A stretch of 64,000 nucleotides of DNA from Ancylomarina subtilis (GCF_004217115.1 NZ_SHKN01000001.1:623781-687780), one strand, 5' to 3'. Shown: positions 25,834 through 33,372, counted from the stretch's first letter. The notes: generated by a model not told the origin, from the letters alone. Numbers and translations: made by a program.

Positions 25834-27033
25834 TTACTTCGCATTTACGGTGTGATATATCTTCATCGAATTGGCCAGAATGGTTGTAAAACCTTTCACA
25901 TCCTCTGCTGTCCAACCCTCATTTTTTTCACCATACTGACCAAAAGCATCACTCATTAAATCGTTGGGCGAATTCACCCCAATCAATTGATAGTATTTTG
26001 GATACAGCATCAACTTCACTTCTCCCGAAACGGTTTTTTGTGAATCTTCGAGGAAACACTCTATATTTCTCATCAATGGCTCAAGATATTGAGCCTCATG
26101 CAGCAACATGCCGTAAAAATCACCCAATTGGTCTTTCCAATGCATTTGCCACTTACTCAAACAATGCTTCTCAAGCATTTCGTGAGCTTTTAAAATTAAA
26201 ACAGGTGCTGCTGCTTCAAAAGCAACCCTCCCTTTAGTGCCCAAAATGGTGTCACCTATATGCATATCACGACCAATTCCGTAGGCCGATCCTATTTTCT
26301 CTATGGTTTTAATGGCATCAAGAGGATTCTCAAATGTCTCTCCATTTACCGACACGAGTTCCCCCTTTTCAAAACCGATACTCAATTCAGCAGGCTCAGT
26401 TTGTGTCACCTGCGAAGGATAAGCCTCCTCAGGAATGGTTTTATCTGAAACCAAAGTTTCTTTCCCTCCGATACTGGTTCCCCAAATTCCAGCATTTATC
26501 GAATAAGCCATCTTCTCAAAAGCGTCATCAATTCCTGCTTCTTTCAGGTATTGGATTTCTTCCTCACGGCTCAGCTCCAAATCTCTGGTTGGGGTTATAA
26601 TTTTGGCATTGGGAGCCATTATCTGAAAAATCAAATCGAATCTGATTTGATCATTACCTGCCCCCGTACTGCCATGAGCAATATAATCGGCTCCAATTTC
26701 ATTGGCATATTGGGCAATGGCCATGGCCTGAAAAGCTCTTTCTGAGCTCACGGATAAAGGGTAACAATTGTTCTTCAGAACATTGCCCATTATCAGGTAC
26801 TTGATGCACTTTGCGTAATACTCTTCCGTCAAATCGATACTGGTATGTTCAATTACGCCCAGCTTTTGAGTTTTCTTCTCAATTGCGGCCAGCTCCTGAT
26901 CGCTGAATCCGCCCGTATTTCCCAATACGGTATAAACTTTCATCCCTAAATCCTTTGACAAGTGAAGGGCACAATAGGTTGTATCTAATCCGCCACTGTA
27001 GGCTAAAACGACTTTTTTATCTTTTGTTATCAT
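25834..27033 (-). CDS. argG: Argininosuccinate synthase
   Basis: Joins citrulline and aspartate with ATP. The 399-residue protein has the PP-loop VVLAYSGGLDTTYCALHL near the N-terminus, AHGSTGAGNDQIRFD for citrulline/aspartate binding, and YSINAGIWGTSIGGKE. It follows the GNAT gene by 25 bp and is adjacent to argC. Placement of argG at the promoter-proximal end, before argC, is the usual Bacteroidota order. Confidence 0.96.
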   Translation of the reverse strand: MITKDKKVVLAYSGGLDTTYCALHLSKDLGMKVYTVLGNTGGFSDQELAAIEKKTQKLGVIEHTSIDLTEEYYAKCIKYLIMGNVLKNNCYPLSVSSERAFQAMAIAQYANEIGADYIAHGSTGAGNDQIRFDLIFQIMAPNAKIITPTRDLELSREEEIQYLKEAGIDDAFEKMAYSINAGIWGTSIGGKETLVSDKTIPEEAYPSQVTQTEPAELSIGFEKGELVSVNGETFENPLDAIKTIEKIGSAYGIGRDMHIGDTILGTKGRVAFEAAAPVLILKAHEMLEKHCLSKWQMHWKDQLGDFYGMLLHEAQYLEPLMRNIECFLEDSQKTVSGEVKLMLYPKYYQLIGVNSPNDLMSDAFGQYGEKNEGWTAEDVKGFTTILANSMKIYHTVNAK

Positions 27034-27058
27034 GTTTTTCTTTTTGCAATGTTGACTA

Positions 27059-27628
27059 CTAAAATGTTTTTTGAGGCTTATTCGGTTCGCACAACATCCC
27101 CGTACACAAACACATTTTGTGTTGCGTTCTTTGCAGAATGTCGTAGTTCACACAGGAGGCACATCCTTTCCAAAAGGAAGCATCGGTGGTGAGTTCCGAA
27201 AAAGTAACGGGCTTGTAACCCAAGTCTGAATTGATTTTCATGACAGCCAAACTGGTGGTGAGTCCGAAGATTTTAGCTCCGGGGAAACGCTTTCTCGATA
27301 ATTCGAAAGCTTTCTCTTTAATTTGCTTGGCTAAACCAACATATCGGTAGTCCGGGTGGACAATCAGTCCCGAGTTGGCCACATACTGCTCATGTTCCCA
27401 GGTTTCGATATAACAAAAACCGATGACCTTATCGCCTGCAAAGGCAATTATCGATTTTCCTTCCTGAAGTTTTTGAGCGATGTATAAGGGATTTCTTTTA
27501 GCAATCCCGGTTCCTCTTATTTTAGCAGCTGTTTCAATCATTTCGCAAATTTCAGTCGCATACTTGCTGTGTATGACGCCTGCTTCGATAACAGCTATTT
27601 CTTGTTTTATATCTACAGTCAATTCCAT
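27059..27628 (-). CDS. GNAT acetyltransferase heading the arginine operon (ArgA-like role)
   Basis: A 189-residue GNAT protein, first protein gene after the attenuator leader. The acyl-CoA site is visible around IVHPDYRYVGLAKQIKEKAFELSRKRFP (motif A). Bacteroidota arginine operons commonly start with such a GNAT in place of classical ArgA or ArgJ, so it probably acylates glutamate for the first step. The C-terminus after the GNAT fold holds five cysteines (156, 159, 173, 175, 180: C-x2-C, C-x-C-x4-C), which could bind metal. Its ATG lies 14 bp after the stop of mini-ORF 4. Confidence 0.85.
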   Translation of the reverse strand: MELTVDIKQEIAVIEAGVIHSKYATEICEMIETAAKIRGTGIAKRNPLYIAQKLQEGKSIIAFAGDKVIGFCYIETWEHEQYVANSGLIVHPDYRYVGLAKQIKEKAFELSRKRFPGAKIFGLTTSLAVMKINSDLGYKPVTFSELTTDASFWKGCASCVNYDILQRTQHKMCLCTGMLCEPNKPQKTF

Positions 27629-27642
27629 TTGTTCTTAAAAAT

Positions 27643-27783
27643 CTATGTTTCCCAGAATAAGGCTACACCTGTCAGGCTTAACCATTTGTTGTTAATGTCA
27701 ATATTGAAGCTTTCTCTTAAGCCATTGGTTAGTTTACTTCGTCGGAGCCTTAGTTGGCTTTTCCTGGTCAAAAATGTGTTCAT
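27643..27783 (-). CDS. Arg-containing mini-ORF 4, directly before the GNAT gene
   Basis: A 46-codon ORF ending 14 bp before the GNAT start. It encodes RKSQLRLRRSKLTNGLRES near the N-terminus: six Arg codons (AGG, AGG, CGA, CGA, AGA among them) in the first 23. It shares the string CCGACGAAG with mini-ORF 2. Unlike the three upstream mini-ORFs it has no terminator behind it. It may couple translation to the GNAT gene or be a decayed fourth attenuator module; it could also be a chance ORF. Confidence 0.4.
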   Translation of the reverse strand: MNTFLTRKSQLRLRRSKLTNGLRESFNIDINNKWLSLTGVALFWET

Positions 27784-27867
27784 CTTGTTAAAATTTAGTT
27801 CTGATTGATATTTTTATTTTCTCTTTAAATCACTCTTTATCTGCGCATTTCATCACTAACAGGGCAC

Positions 27868-27897
27868 AAAAAAAGCCCACCGTGGTCGACGGCAAGC
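27868..27897 (-). terminator. Attenuator terminator 3
   Basis: On the minus strand GCTTGCCGT pairs with ACGGTGGGC over nine positions (three G-U pairs), followed by seven T residues. The stem starts immediately after the stop codon of mini-ORF 3, so a ribosome finishing the peptide would cover it. It precedes mini-ORF 4 and the arginine genes. Confidence 0.75.
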
Positions 27898-28005
27898 TTA
27901 TACATATCCTATTTCAGTTAATAGCACATCAGACTCATCCGCCCCTTCCGGGTAGCAGTTCGAACGCAAGTGGCGTCGGCTTACTGTGTAGATTGTTGTT
28001 GGCAT
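27898..28005 (-). CDS. Arginine leader mini-ORF 3
   Basis: A 35-codon ORF with the Arg cluster SRRHLRS at residues 9-15 (CGA CGC ... CGT). Its stop codon touches the 5' arm of terminator 3. The first Arg codons lie in the string CCGACGC, also found in mini-ORF 1. It is the third peptide-terminator module in the leader. It is the least Arg-dense of the three and the longest. Confidence 0.6.
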   Translation of the reverse strand: MPTTIYTVSRRHLRSNCYPEGADESDVLLTEIGYV

Positions 28006-28050
28006 ATGAGTGACTCTTGTGAATTAAACTGCTGTAAAAAAAATAGTTTA

Positions 28051-28086
28051 AAAAAAAGGCTTACCGTTTAAACGATAAGCCTTTTA
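28051..28086 (-). terminator. Attenuator terminator 2
   Basis: On the minus strand AAAAGGCTTATCGTT and AACGGTAAGCCTTTT pair over 15 positions with a single G-U pair, followed by a T run. It starts 14 nt after the stop of mini-ORF 2 and is the strongest hairpin of the three. Confidence 0.85.
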
Positions 28087-28099
28087 AAATATATCATGA

Positions 28100-28186
28100 T
28101 CAATTCTGATTACACGACAATAAGACACCTACCGCTTTCTTTGAAAGTGCGCTTCGTCTTCGTCGGATGTTAAAAAATTGATTCAT
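28100..28186 (-). CDS. Arginine leader mini-ORF 2
   Basis: A 28-residue peptide starting MNQFFNIRRRRSALSKK, with four consecutive Arg codons (CGA CGA AGA CGA) at positions 8-11. It parallels mini-ORF 1, which also reads I-RRRR-S then a Leu. The terminator follows 14 nt after the stop. No separate TAnnTTTG element precedes it, so it is probably reached by reading through terminator 1. Confidence 0.8.
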   Translation of the reverse strand: MNQFFNIRRRRSALSKKAVGVLLSCNQN

Positions 28187-28229
28187 TGTTCTCTGTTTTA
28201 CTCTTTGTTTATATTTTGAAATTGGGCAT

Positions 28230-28260
28230 AAAAAAAGCCTTCCGCTGTAAAGGAAAGCCT
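28230..28260 (-). terminator. Attenuator terminator 1
   Basis: On the minus strand AGGCTTTCC pairs with GGAAGGCTT over nine positions (two G-U), followed by seven T residues. It begins 27 nt after the stop of mini-ORF 1. Confidence 0.8.
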
Positions 28261-28287
28261 GGACAATAATCCATATACAATGCTTCC

Positions 28288-28338
28288 TTATTGTTTAAAT
28301 AAAGATCTGCGTCGTCGGATTATCATTTTTGTAGCCAT
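28288..28338 (-). CDS. Arginine leader mini-ORF 1
   Basis: A 16-residue peptide MATKMIIRRRRSLFKQ with four consecutive Arg codons (CGA CGA CGC AGA) at positions 8-11. It begins about 18 nt after the predicted transcription start of the arginine operon. Stalling of a ribosome on these codons when arginyl-tRNA is scarce could prevent terminator 1 from forming. Leader-peptide attenuation is well known for his, leu, thr and trp operons; its use here for arginine is inference from the sequence. Confidence 0.8.
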   Translation of the reverse strand: MATKMIIRRRRSLFKQ

Positions 28339-28362
28339 GCTCTTTCTGTTTTTTTGTTGTGA

Positions 28363-28370
28363 CAAATGTA
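28363..28370 (-). promoter_or_regulatory. -7 promoter element of the arginine operon
   Basis: On the minus strand TACATTTG matches TAnnTTTG; TTTG at 28392-28395 can serve as the -33 element about 21 bp upstream. The predicted start near 28356 places mini-ORF 1 at the very beginning of the transcript. Confidence 0.7.
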
Positions 28371-28547
28371 GAAACAATTTTTCGATAAATCCAAATGATG
28401 ATCCTCTGCTCCATCCCTGCAAAGGTGTTCGAAACCTATACTTTCCGAAGCTAAACACTTGTGAATACTCGCCTTAATGATAAATTATTTTTTTTTGAAA
28501 AATTTTAAATGAATTGCCGTTTTATTCCTCCAAATCGATAGTTGGCA

Positions 28548-28698
28548 CCCCATAGTCAGAGTATGACGGAATAAGAATTTGAGGGTTTCACTCTTTTGTT
28601 ACTGAAAAACCTGACAGATTAATTTTACATCCTGTAAGTAAACCTGTCAGGTTTAAAACCGCTGACATTTACAGATCGCCTATAGTCAGAGCATGACG
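28548..28698. repeat. REP array unit upstream of the RAYT gene
   Basis: One full unit of the repeat found in the array at 29430-30450. It contains CATAGTCAGAGTATGACGG, GAATTTGAGGGT, the palindromic pair CCTGACAG / CCTGTCAGG (left arm at 28610), CCGCTGACATTTACAG and a final GTCAGAGCATGACG. It places the RAYT gene inside, not beside, the repeat family. Confidence 0.8.
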
Positions 28699-28799
28699 AT
28701 TCAGATCAGAACTCAATAGTATCTTATGGAAGTTTTTATCAATGTCAGAATGCATTATTTCAAAACAAATCTTATTTTTAATAGAGCATCCAATTTTTA

Positions 28800-29423
28800 A
28801 TGATTAAAAACCTGAGCTCTATGATATTTGAAGAAAGTAATATCTATCACATATACAATAGAACTAACAATCACACCCCTTTATTTTATTCAAGAGAGAA
28901 CTATCTTTTCTTCCTTGAAAAGTTTAAGCATAACATCCTTCCTTTTTCTAGTATACTAGCTTGGTGTCTAATGCCAACACATTTTCATATCATGGTTTAC
29001 GTTAATAAAATCAAAATTGAGAATCGTAAGGAAGATTTGAATTCATCTATTGGTAAAATGATGAGTAGCTACACCAGATCTATTCAAAAACAAGAAAAAA
29101 TTACCGGCTCCATCTTTCAAAGCCATACTAAAGCCAAATGTCTTAATCAGATTGAGAATCTATCTCCCAGTTTCTGGAATAAGGCCTTCGGTACTCAAAT
29201 AAATATCGAACAAGACCATCACAACTATCCACTGGTTTGTTTTAATTATATTCATATGAATCCTGTTGCCGATCGTTTGGTTCAATCCCCTGAAGAATGG
29301 GAATTCTCATCCTATAGAGATTATTTTGATGGACGAAACGGGAAGCTCATTAATTATGACAGAGCTAAATCAGAGCTCGGAATTGATAAAAATATATGGC
29401 TCCCAACAAAAGTTAGCCAATAA
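28800..29423 (+). CDS. REP-associated tyrosine transposase (RAYT, Y1 family)
   Basis: A 207-residue HUH-endonuclease domain protein of the IS200/IS605-like Y1 superfamily. The metal-binding His pair is in MPTHFHIMV (H61, H63), and the probable catalytic Tyr91 lies in MMSSYTRSIQ. The family blocks GSIFQSHTKAK and CFNYIHMNPVADRLVQSPEEWEFSSYRDY are all present. No IS ends or accessory gene are seen; instead it is embedded in palindromic repeats, the defining context of RAYTs, which are domesticated single-copy transposases that act on REP hairpins. No obvious frameshift; it appears intact. Confidence 0.88.
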   Translation: MIKNLSSMIFEESNIYHIYNRTNNHTPLFYSRENYLFFLEKFKHNILPFSSILAWCLMPTHFHIMVYVNKIKIENRKEDLNSSIGKMMSSYTRSIQKQEKITGSIFQSHTKAKCLNQIENLSPSFWNKAFGTQINIEQDHHNYPLVCFNYIHMNPVADRLVQSPEEWEFSSYRDYFDGRNGKLINYDRAKSELGIDKNIWLPTKVSQ

Positions 29424-29429
29424 TATCTA

Positions 29430-29575
29430 GTCATACCCTGACATGTACAGCTTGCCTAAAGTCAGAGCATGACGAAAAATACTTGAGGGTCTCACTCCCA
29501 GTGAGGCTCTCAATAAAAAAAGTAAACTTTAGTCATACCCTGACATTTACAAATCGCCTATAGTCAGAGCATGAC
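29430..29575. repeat. Paired REP hairpins just after the RAYT gene
   Basis: Two type a hairpins, 29430-29473 and 29532-29575, each pair GTCATACCCTGAC with GTCAGAGCATGAC (13 positions, including G-U or mismatch at two). Between them at 29483-29513 is a type c hairpin (TTGAGGGTCTCACT / AGTGAGGCTCTCAA) also found at 2934-2968. The pair-plus-spacer layout is like a BIME. Confidence 0.8.
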
Positions 29576-30450
29576 GGAATAAGAATTTGAGGGTTTCTTT
29601 CTATTGCGCTCAAAAAAAACCTGACAGGTTAATTTTACATCCTGTAAGTAAACCTGTCAGGTTTAAAACCGCTGACATTTACAGATCGCCCATAGTCAGA
29701 GTTTGACGGAATAAGAATTTGAGGGTTTCTTTCTATTGCGCTCAAAAAAAAACTGACAGGTTAATTCTCATTATTGTAAATAACCTGTCAGGTTTAAAAC
29801 CGCTGACATTTACAAATCGCCTAAAGTCAGAATAAGACGGAAAATGAATTTGAGGGTTTCTTTCTATTGCGCTCAAAAAAAACCTGACAGGTTAATTTTA
29901 CATCCTGTAAGTAAACCTGTCAGGTTTAAAACCGCTGACATTTACAAATCGCCTATAGTCAGAGCATGACGGAAAATGAATTTGAGGATTTCTTTCTATT
30001 GCGCTCCCAAAAAAACTGACAGGTTAATTTTACATCCTGTAGTAAACCTGTCAGGTTTAAAACCGCTAACATTTACAGATCGCCCATAGTCAGAGCATGA
30101 CGGAATAAGAATTTGTGGGTCTCACTCTTTTGTTACTGAAAAACCTGACAGGTTAATTTTACATCCTGTAAGTAAACCTGTCAGGTTTAAAACCGCTGAC
30201 ATTTATAGATCGCCCATAGTCAGAGTATGACGGAATAAGAATTTGAGGGTCTCACTCTTTTGTTACTGAAAAACCTGACAGGTTAATTCTCATTATTGTA
30301 AATAACCTGTCAGGTTTAAAACCGCTGACATTTACAGATCGCCTATAGTCAGAGTATGACGGAATAAGAATTTGAGGGTCTCTTTCTATTGCGCTCCAAA
30401 AAAACCTGACAGGTTAATTCTCATTATTGTAAATAACCTGTCAGGTTTAA
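29576..30450. repeat. Tandem array of seven about 131-bp REP-type units
   Basis: The palindromic core CCTGACAGGTT...AACCTGTCAGG starts at about 29620, 29753, 29883, 30016, 30144, 30274 and 30405, spacing 128-133 bp. Each unit continues with AACCGCTGACATTTACA-ATCGCC-ATAGTCAG, ATGACGGAATAAGAATTTGAG and one of two short linkers (CTCTTTTGTTACTG or TTTCTATTGCGCTC). Core loops come in two versions, TTTTACATCCTGTAAGT and TCTCATTATTGTAAAT. Both strands lack long ORFs. The last hairpin may also end proC transcription. Confidence 0.88.
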
Positions 30451-30485
30451 TACCCCTGGAGTAAAACTGATTTCTAAATCTTTCC

Positions 30486-31286
30486 TTATGAAATCTTATC
30501 GTATGATGTTACAATTCCTTTAATTAAGGATGAACTCAGGCCATTGTGCTCCATCTCGTTCAAGCCAAGTATGGTGCAGCCTTTGGGCGTGGTCACTTTA
30601 TCAATCTCAAATTCCGGATGATTCCCTCTTTCGATCAATAAATCAGCCGCTCCTTTTACGGTTTGATTCACTATGGCAGTAGCTGTTTTTGAATCCAAAC
30701 CAATTTGAATTCCCCCTTGTACCATTGCGCGAATAAAACGCAGAACAAAAGCGGTTCCGCAAGAACCCAGAACTGTCGCTGCATCCATCAACTCTTCATT
30801 AATGACAATGCTGGTCCCGATTTTATCAAAAAAGTATTGTACGGTTTCAAGCTCAGATAAACCGGCTTCGTTGTGACAAAGGCTTGTCATCGATTCCTTC
30901 ACATCGGCAGCGGTATTGGGCATAGCCCTAAAAACAGGTAAATTAGCAGGTAAAGCTTCCTGCAATTCGTTAACGTGCACATTGGTGGCCAACGAAACTA
31001 CAACATGTTTTTCCGGATTCAGGTGCGCCTTAATATCGTTAAGCACACTTAAAACCTTATAGGGTTTTACAGCCACAATAATCACATCCGACTCGTCTAC
31101 TGCCCATACATTATCGGTGGTAATTCTCACCCCATGTGCCTCGTACAACTCAATGGCTGCAAGACTTCGCTTGGTTGCTATAATATTTTCTGAAGGGTAA
31201 TCTGTATCGTCAACTAAACCGTTTAAAATCGATTTTCCCAGGTTGCCACAGCCTATAATACAGACTCTTTTGTTTTTTAAATCCAT
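30486..31286 (-). CDS. proC: Pyrroline-5-carboxylate reductase
   Basis: Reduces pyrroline-5-carboxylate to proline with NAD(P)H. Beginning at 31286 the 266-residue protein opens with MDLKNKRVCIIGCGNLGKSIL, the dinucleotide-binding fold; the upstream ATG at 31322 would add 12 unrelated residues. Other family marks are VVSLATNV, FRAMPNTAADV, DAATVLGSCGTAFVLRF and the C-terminal VTTPKGCTILGLNEME. It reads toward the REP array, whose last palindrome lies about 35 bp after its stop. Confidence 0.92.
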   Translation of the reverse strand: MDLKNKRVCIIGCGNLGKSILNGLVDDTDYPSENIIATKRSLAAIELYEAHGVRITTDNVWAVDESDVIIVAVKPYKVLSVLNDIKAHLNPEKHVVVSLATNVHVNELQEALPANLPVFRAMPNTAADVKESMTSLCHNEAGLSELETVQYFFDKIGTSIVINEELMDAATVLGSCGTAFVLRFIRAMVQGGIQIGLDSKTATAIVNQTVKGAADLLIERGNHPEFEIDKVTTPKGCTILGLNEMEHNGLSSSLIKGIVTSYDKIS

Positions 31287-31472
31287 GTCTTGTTTTCTTA
31301 AGTCTATTATGTACACAATCAAACCTGCTTTGAATAAACAAAGCAGTTCGTTTAACTTAAAATGATAATAGAAATTGTATTGTATGTGTTGCGTTTTCGG
31401 GCCGCAAGTTAAAGATATAAATTCGAATTAACGGCTTATGATGCTCGCATTTTCGAGCTCTTTCCCCCGGGG

Positions 31473-31595
31473 TTACTCAAACCAATCTTCCATAAAATTG
31501 AAATTGGCCTCAGAAACTTCAAACTCAAAAGTTTGGCCTTTCTCATTATTTCGTTGTCTAACCCTATCCCATCTTATTTCTTTAGGAAGGTTCAT
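31473..31595 (-). CDS. Small ORF in frame behind a GNAT stop codon
   Basis: A 40-residue ORF (MNLPKEIRWDRVRQR...FNFMEDWFE) directly downstream of, and in the same frame as, the GNAT gene at 31641-32189. The frame is open from the GNAT TAG codon for 55 codons. The composition looks protein-like (acidic/aromatic C-terminus). It could be a small gene, a decayed gene end, or a readthrough extension. I recognise no family. Confidence 0.35.
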   Translation of the reverse strand: MNLPKEIRWDRVRQRNNEKGQTFEFEVSEANFNFMEDWFE

Positions 31596-31640
31596 AAAAT
31601 GATGAGTAACCGATTTTTGAACCGAATGGTTGCCGGGAAT

Positions 31641-32189
31641 CTATTCATTCCTCAATTTACTGTAAATCTCTAAATCGGTATATATGCCACCCGTCAGCAA
31701 CTCCCCGTCACGTTCGATGCCTTCGAACACAAAGCCCAATCGTTTGGGTATTTTTTTACTGGGAAAATTTCGCTCGGCACATTTAATTTGAATTCGATTC
31801 ATTTCCAATTCTTCAAAAGCAAACTTACAGAGCCTTTGTACCGATTTGGTTACGATACCTTTCTTTTGAAAATCCTCGGAAAGCCAATAACCAATCTCAG
31901 TTTTTTTGTTTTGTTTATCCGTGTCCTTAAGTCCGATTAAGCCCGCAAATTTTCCTTGCAAATGAATCACAAAAACGTAATTTTCGCTGGGGTCTTCCAG
32001 CATTTTCCTGATAAAATACTCTGTATCTTCTATTTTTCGTGAGACTTCAACAAAGGGTAACCATTTCCCCAAATAAGCCCTTTGACTATCAATGGTTCGA
32101 AAGATATCTTTTGAATCAGACAATTCAATTTGCTTCAGTAGGATACTATCAGATACTCTGATTTTTTTAACACGTTCAGTTATTGCCAT
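31641..32189 (-). CDS. GNAT N-acetyltransferase, RimJ/RimL-like
   Basis: A 182-residue acetyltransferase of the RimJ/RimL type, usually modifying N-termini of ribosomal proteins or small amines. The family run is IELSDSKDIFRTIDSQRAYLGKWLPFV at the start, then EIGYWLSEDFQKKGIVTKSVQRLCKFAFEEL (acetyl-CoA site) and MNRIQIKCAERNFPSKKIPKRLGFVFEGIERDGEL. The length is normal, so its TAG stop looks genuine. The same frame nevertheless stays open 55 more codons. The substrate is unknown. Confidence 0.85.
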   Translation of the reverse strand: MAITERVKKIRVSDSILLKQIELSDSKDIFRTIDSQRAYLGKWLPFVEVSRKIEDTEYFIRKMLEDPSENYVFVIHLQGKFAGLIGLKDTDKQNKKTEIGYWLSEDFQKKGIVTKSVQRLCKFAFEELEMNRIQIKCAERNFPSKKIPKRLGFVFEGIERDGELLTGGIYTDLEIYSKLRNE

Positions 32190-32331
32190 TAATTCATTTT
32201 TAGATTAGCCTAAATTAATCTTTTTTGGCAGATAAAAACTTATGTTGTTTTATTTTTATGAGGAAACATATTCTTCTTTACAAGAAAAAAAACAATCAAA
32301 GACTGATTCTATCCTATCGTACACACCCCAT

Positions 32332-33372
32332 TTAAAATTGAAAAACGGCCAATACAGCTTTGTGATCTGATGGCCAAACCTTTGCTGGCTGACTAAACAC
32401 ATCCTTATCCTCTACAAACATCTCCGATTTTACAATTGAGGCATCAGGCCCCACAATCACAACATCTTTGAGTTCGAGCTGAGATGATTTGTTATAAAAG
32501 ATAAAATCGATCCGTTCCCGTTCGTCAGACTTTGGTGCCCATGTCAGTTTATTAATTGGAATTTGAGGATTATATGAGGGATAGGTAAAACCCGGATTCT
32601 TCACCGGATCGGGGTATTGTTGGCGATAGGTATCGATAAATCCGGCTTCTTCCAATAATTTGGTACACTCCCATTCTATCACCACCCCATTGTGATCGTA
32701 GAGATCGCTATTTTCCGCAATCCAATCCCGATGAGAGGGTTCATTAAAATCGCCTCCTATAATCACCTGATTGCCAATTGCCATTTCTTTCTTTGCGTCT
32801 TCAATAAACACTTTTATAGCATCGTCGCGTTTTGAAGCTCTGCTTACGGCTAAAAGTTCAGCGACATCCGTCGTAGGCTCAGGCAATTCCTCCCAGGTGT
32901 TCCCCGAGTAGCCCCTTGGCATATAATAGCTGCAATTCAGATAATCGAGATGTGCCGAATAAAATGCCACAATATTGCCATCGATATTGATTCTGGCTTT
33001 GGTAATGGAACCATGATCATTTTTCACCGGATAGAGAGCTGAACAAGTCTCAATCGGATACCTTGAAATCAGTCCACTATCATAAGTCTTATCGCCATAG
33101 AATTTTAATCCCCGGAAATCCAGCTCTTTAATGATCCTTTCGATAAAGTTGCTGTTGTTGTAATTGCGAACCTCGCTAAACGCCACCAACTGGGCATCTG
33201 TTCGGACAATTTCGTCAACAATAGCATCGAAACCACCTGTAACAACGGTTCCTTCCTGCCAGATATTAAATTGAAGAACTCGCAACTCCTGTTTGGATTG
33301 GCAAGCACCTAAGCTTAATAACAAGCCTAGCATAATCAGGTGAATAAACTTGGGTTTTAATGGGGTTTTCAT
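32332..33372 (-). CDS. Endonuclease/exonuclease/phosphatase-family lipoprotein
   Basis: A 346-residue protein with a lipoprotein signal (LLLSLGACQS, Cys at about 24) followed by a DNase I-like metallophosphoesterase fold. Motifs include LRVLQFNIWQEG, VAFSEVRNYN (catalytic Glu), FYSAHLDYLNCSYY, IIGGDFNEPSHRDW (Asp/Asn pair) and terminal WPSDHKAVLAVF (Asp-His). Envelope members of this superfamily often act on phosphodiesters such as sphingomyelin or glycans, not necessarily DNA. It is the third of a minus-strand run with the aldo/keto reductase gene upstream, 43 bp away. Confidence 0.82.
   Translation of the reverse strand: MKTPLKPKFIHLIMLGLLLSLGACQSKQELRVLQFNIWQEGTVVTGGFDAIVDEIVRTDAQLVAFSEVRNYNNSNFIERIIKELDFRGLKFYGDKTYDSGLISRYPIETCSALYPVKNDHGSITKARINIDGNIVAFYSAHLDYLNCSYYMPRGYSGNTWEELPEPTTDVAELLAVSRASKRDDAIKVFIEDAKKEMAIGNQVIIGGDFNEPSHRDWIAENSDLYDHNGVVIEWECTKLLEEAGFIDTYRQQYPDPVKNPGFTYPSYNPQIPINKLTWAPKSDERERIDFIFYNKSSQLELKDVVIVGPDASIVKSEMFVEDKDVFSQPAKVWPSDHKAVLAVFQF

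Noticed and set aside
27660-27690. CCTGTCAGG in mini-ORF 4 as a REP palindrome fragment
   Set aside because: Only nine bases match the array core, without its partner arm, so chance is sufficient.
27784-28370. Riboswitch or T-box in the arginine leader
   Set aside because: I find no T-box core or specifier-loop layout and no known aptamer; three Arg-rich mini-ORFs each followed by a terminator explain the region better.
28280-28477. 65-codon plus-strand ORF opposite arginine mini-ORF 1
   Set aside because: It is antisense to the promoter and leader peptide, has no promoter of its own, and its RRR run is the complement-frame echo of the CGA-rich leader codons.
29576-30450. CRISPR array
   Set aside because: The period is about 131 bp with whole units repeated, not 24-40 bp repeats separated by unique spacers, and no cas genes are present.
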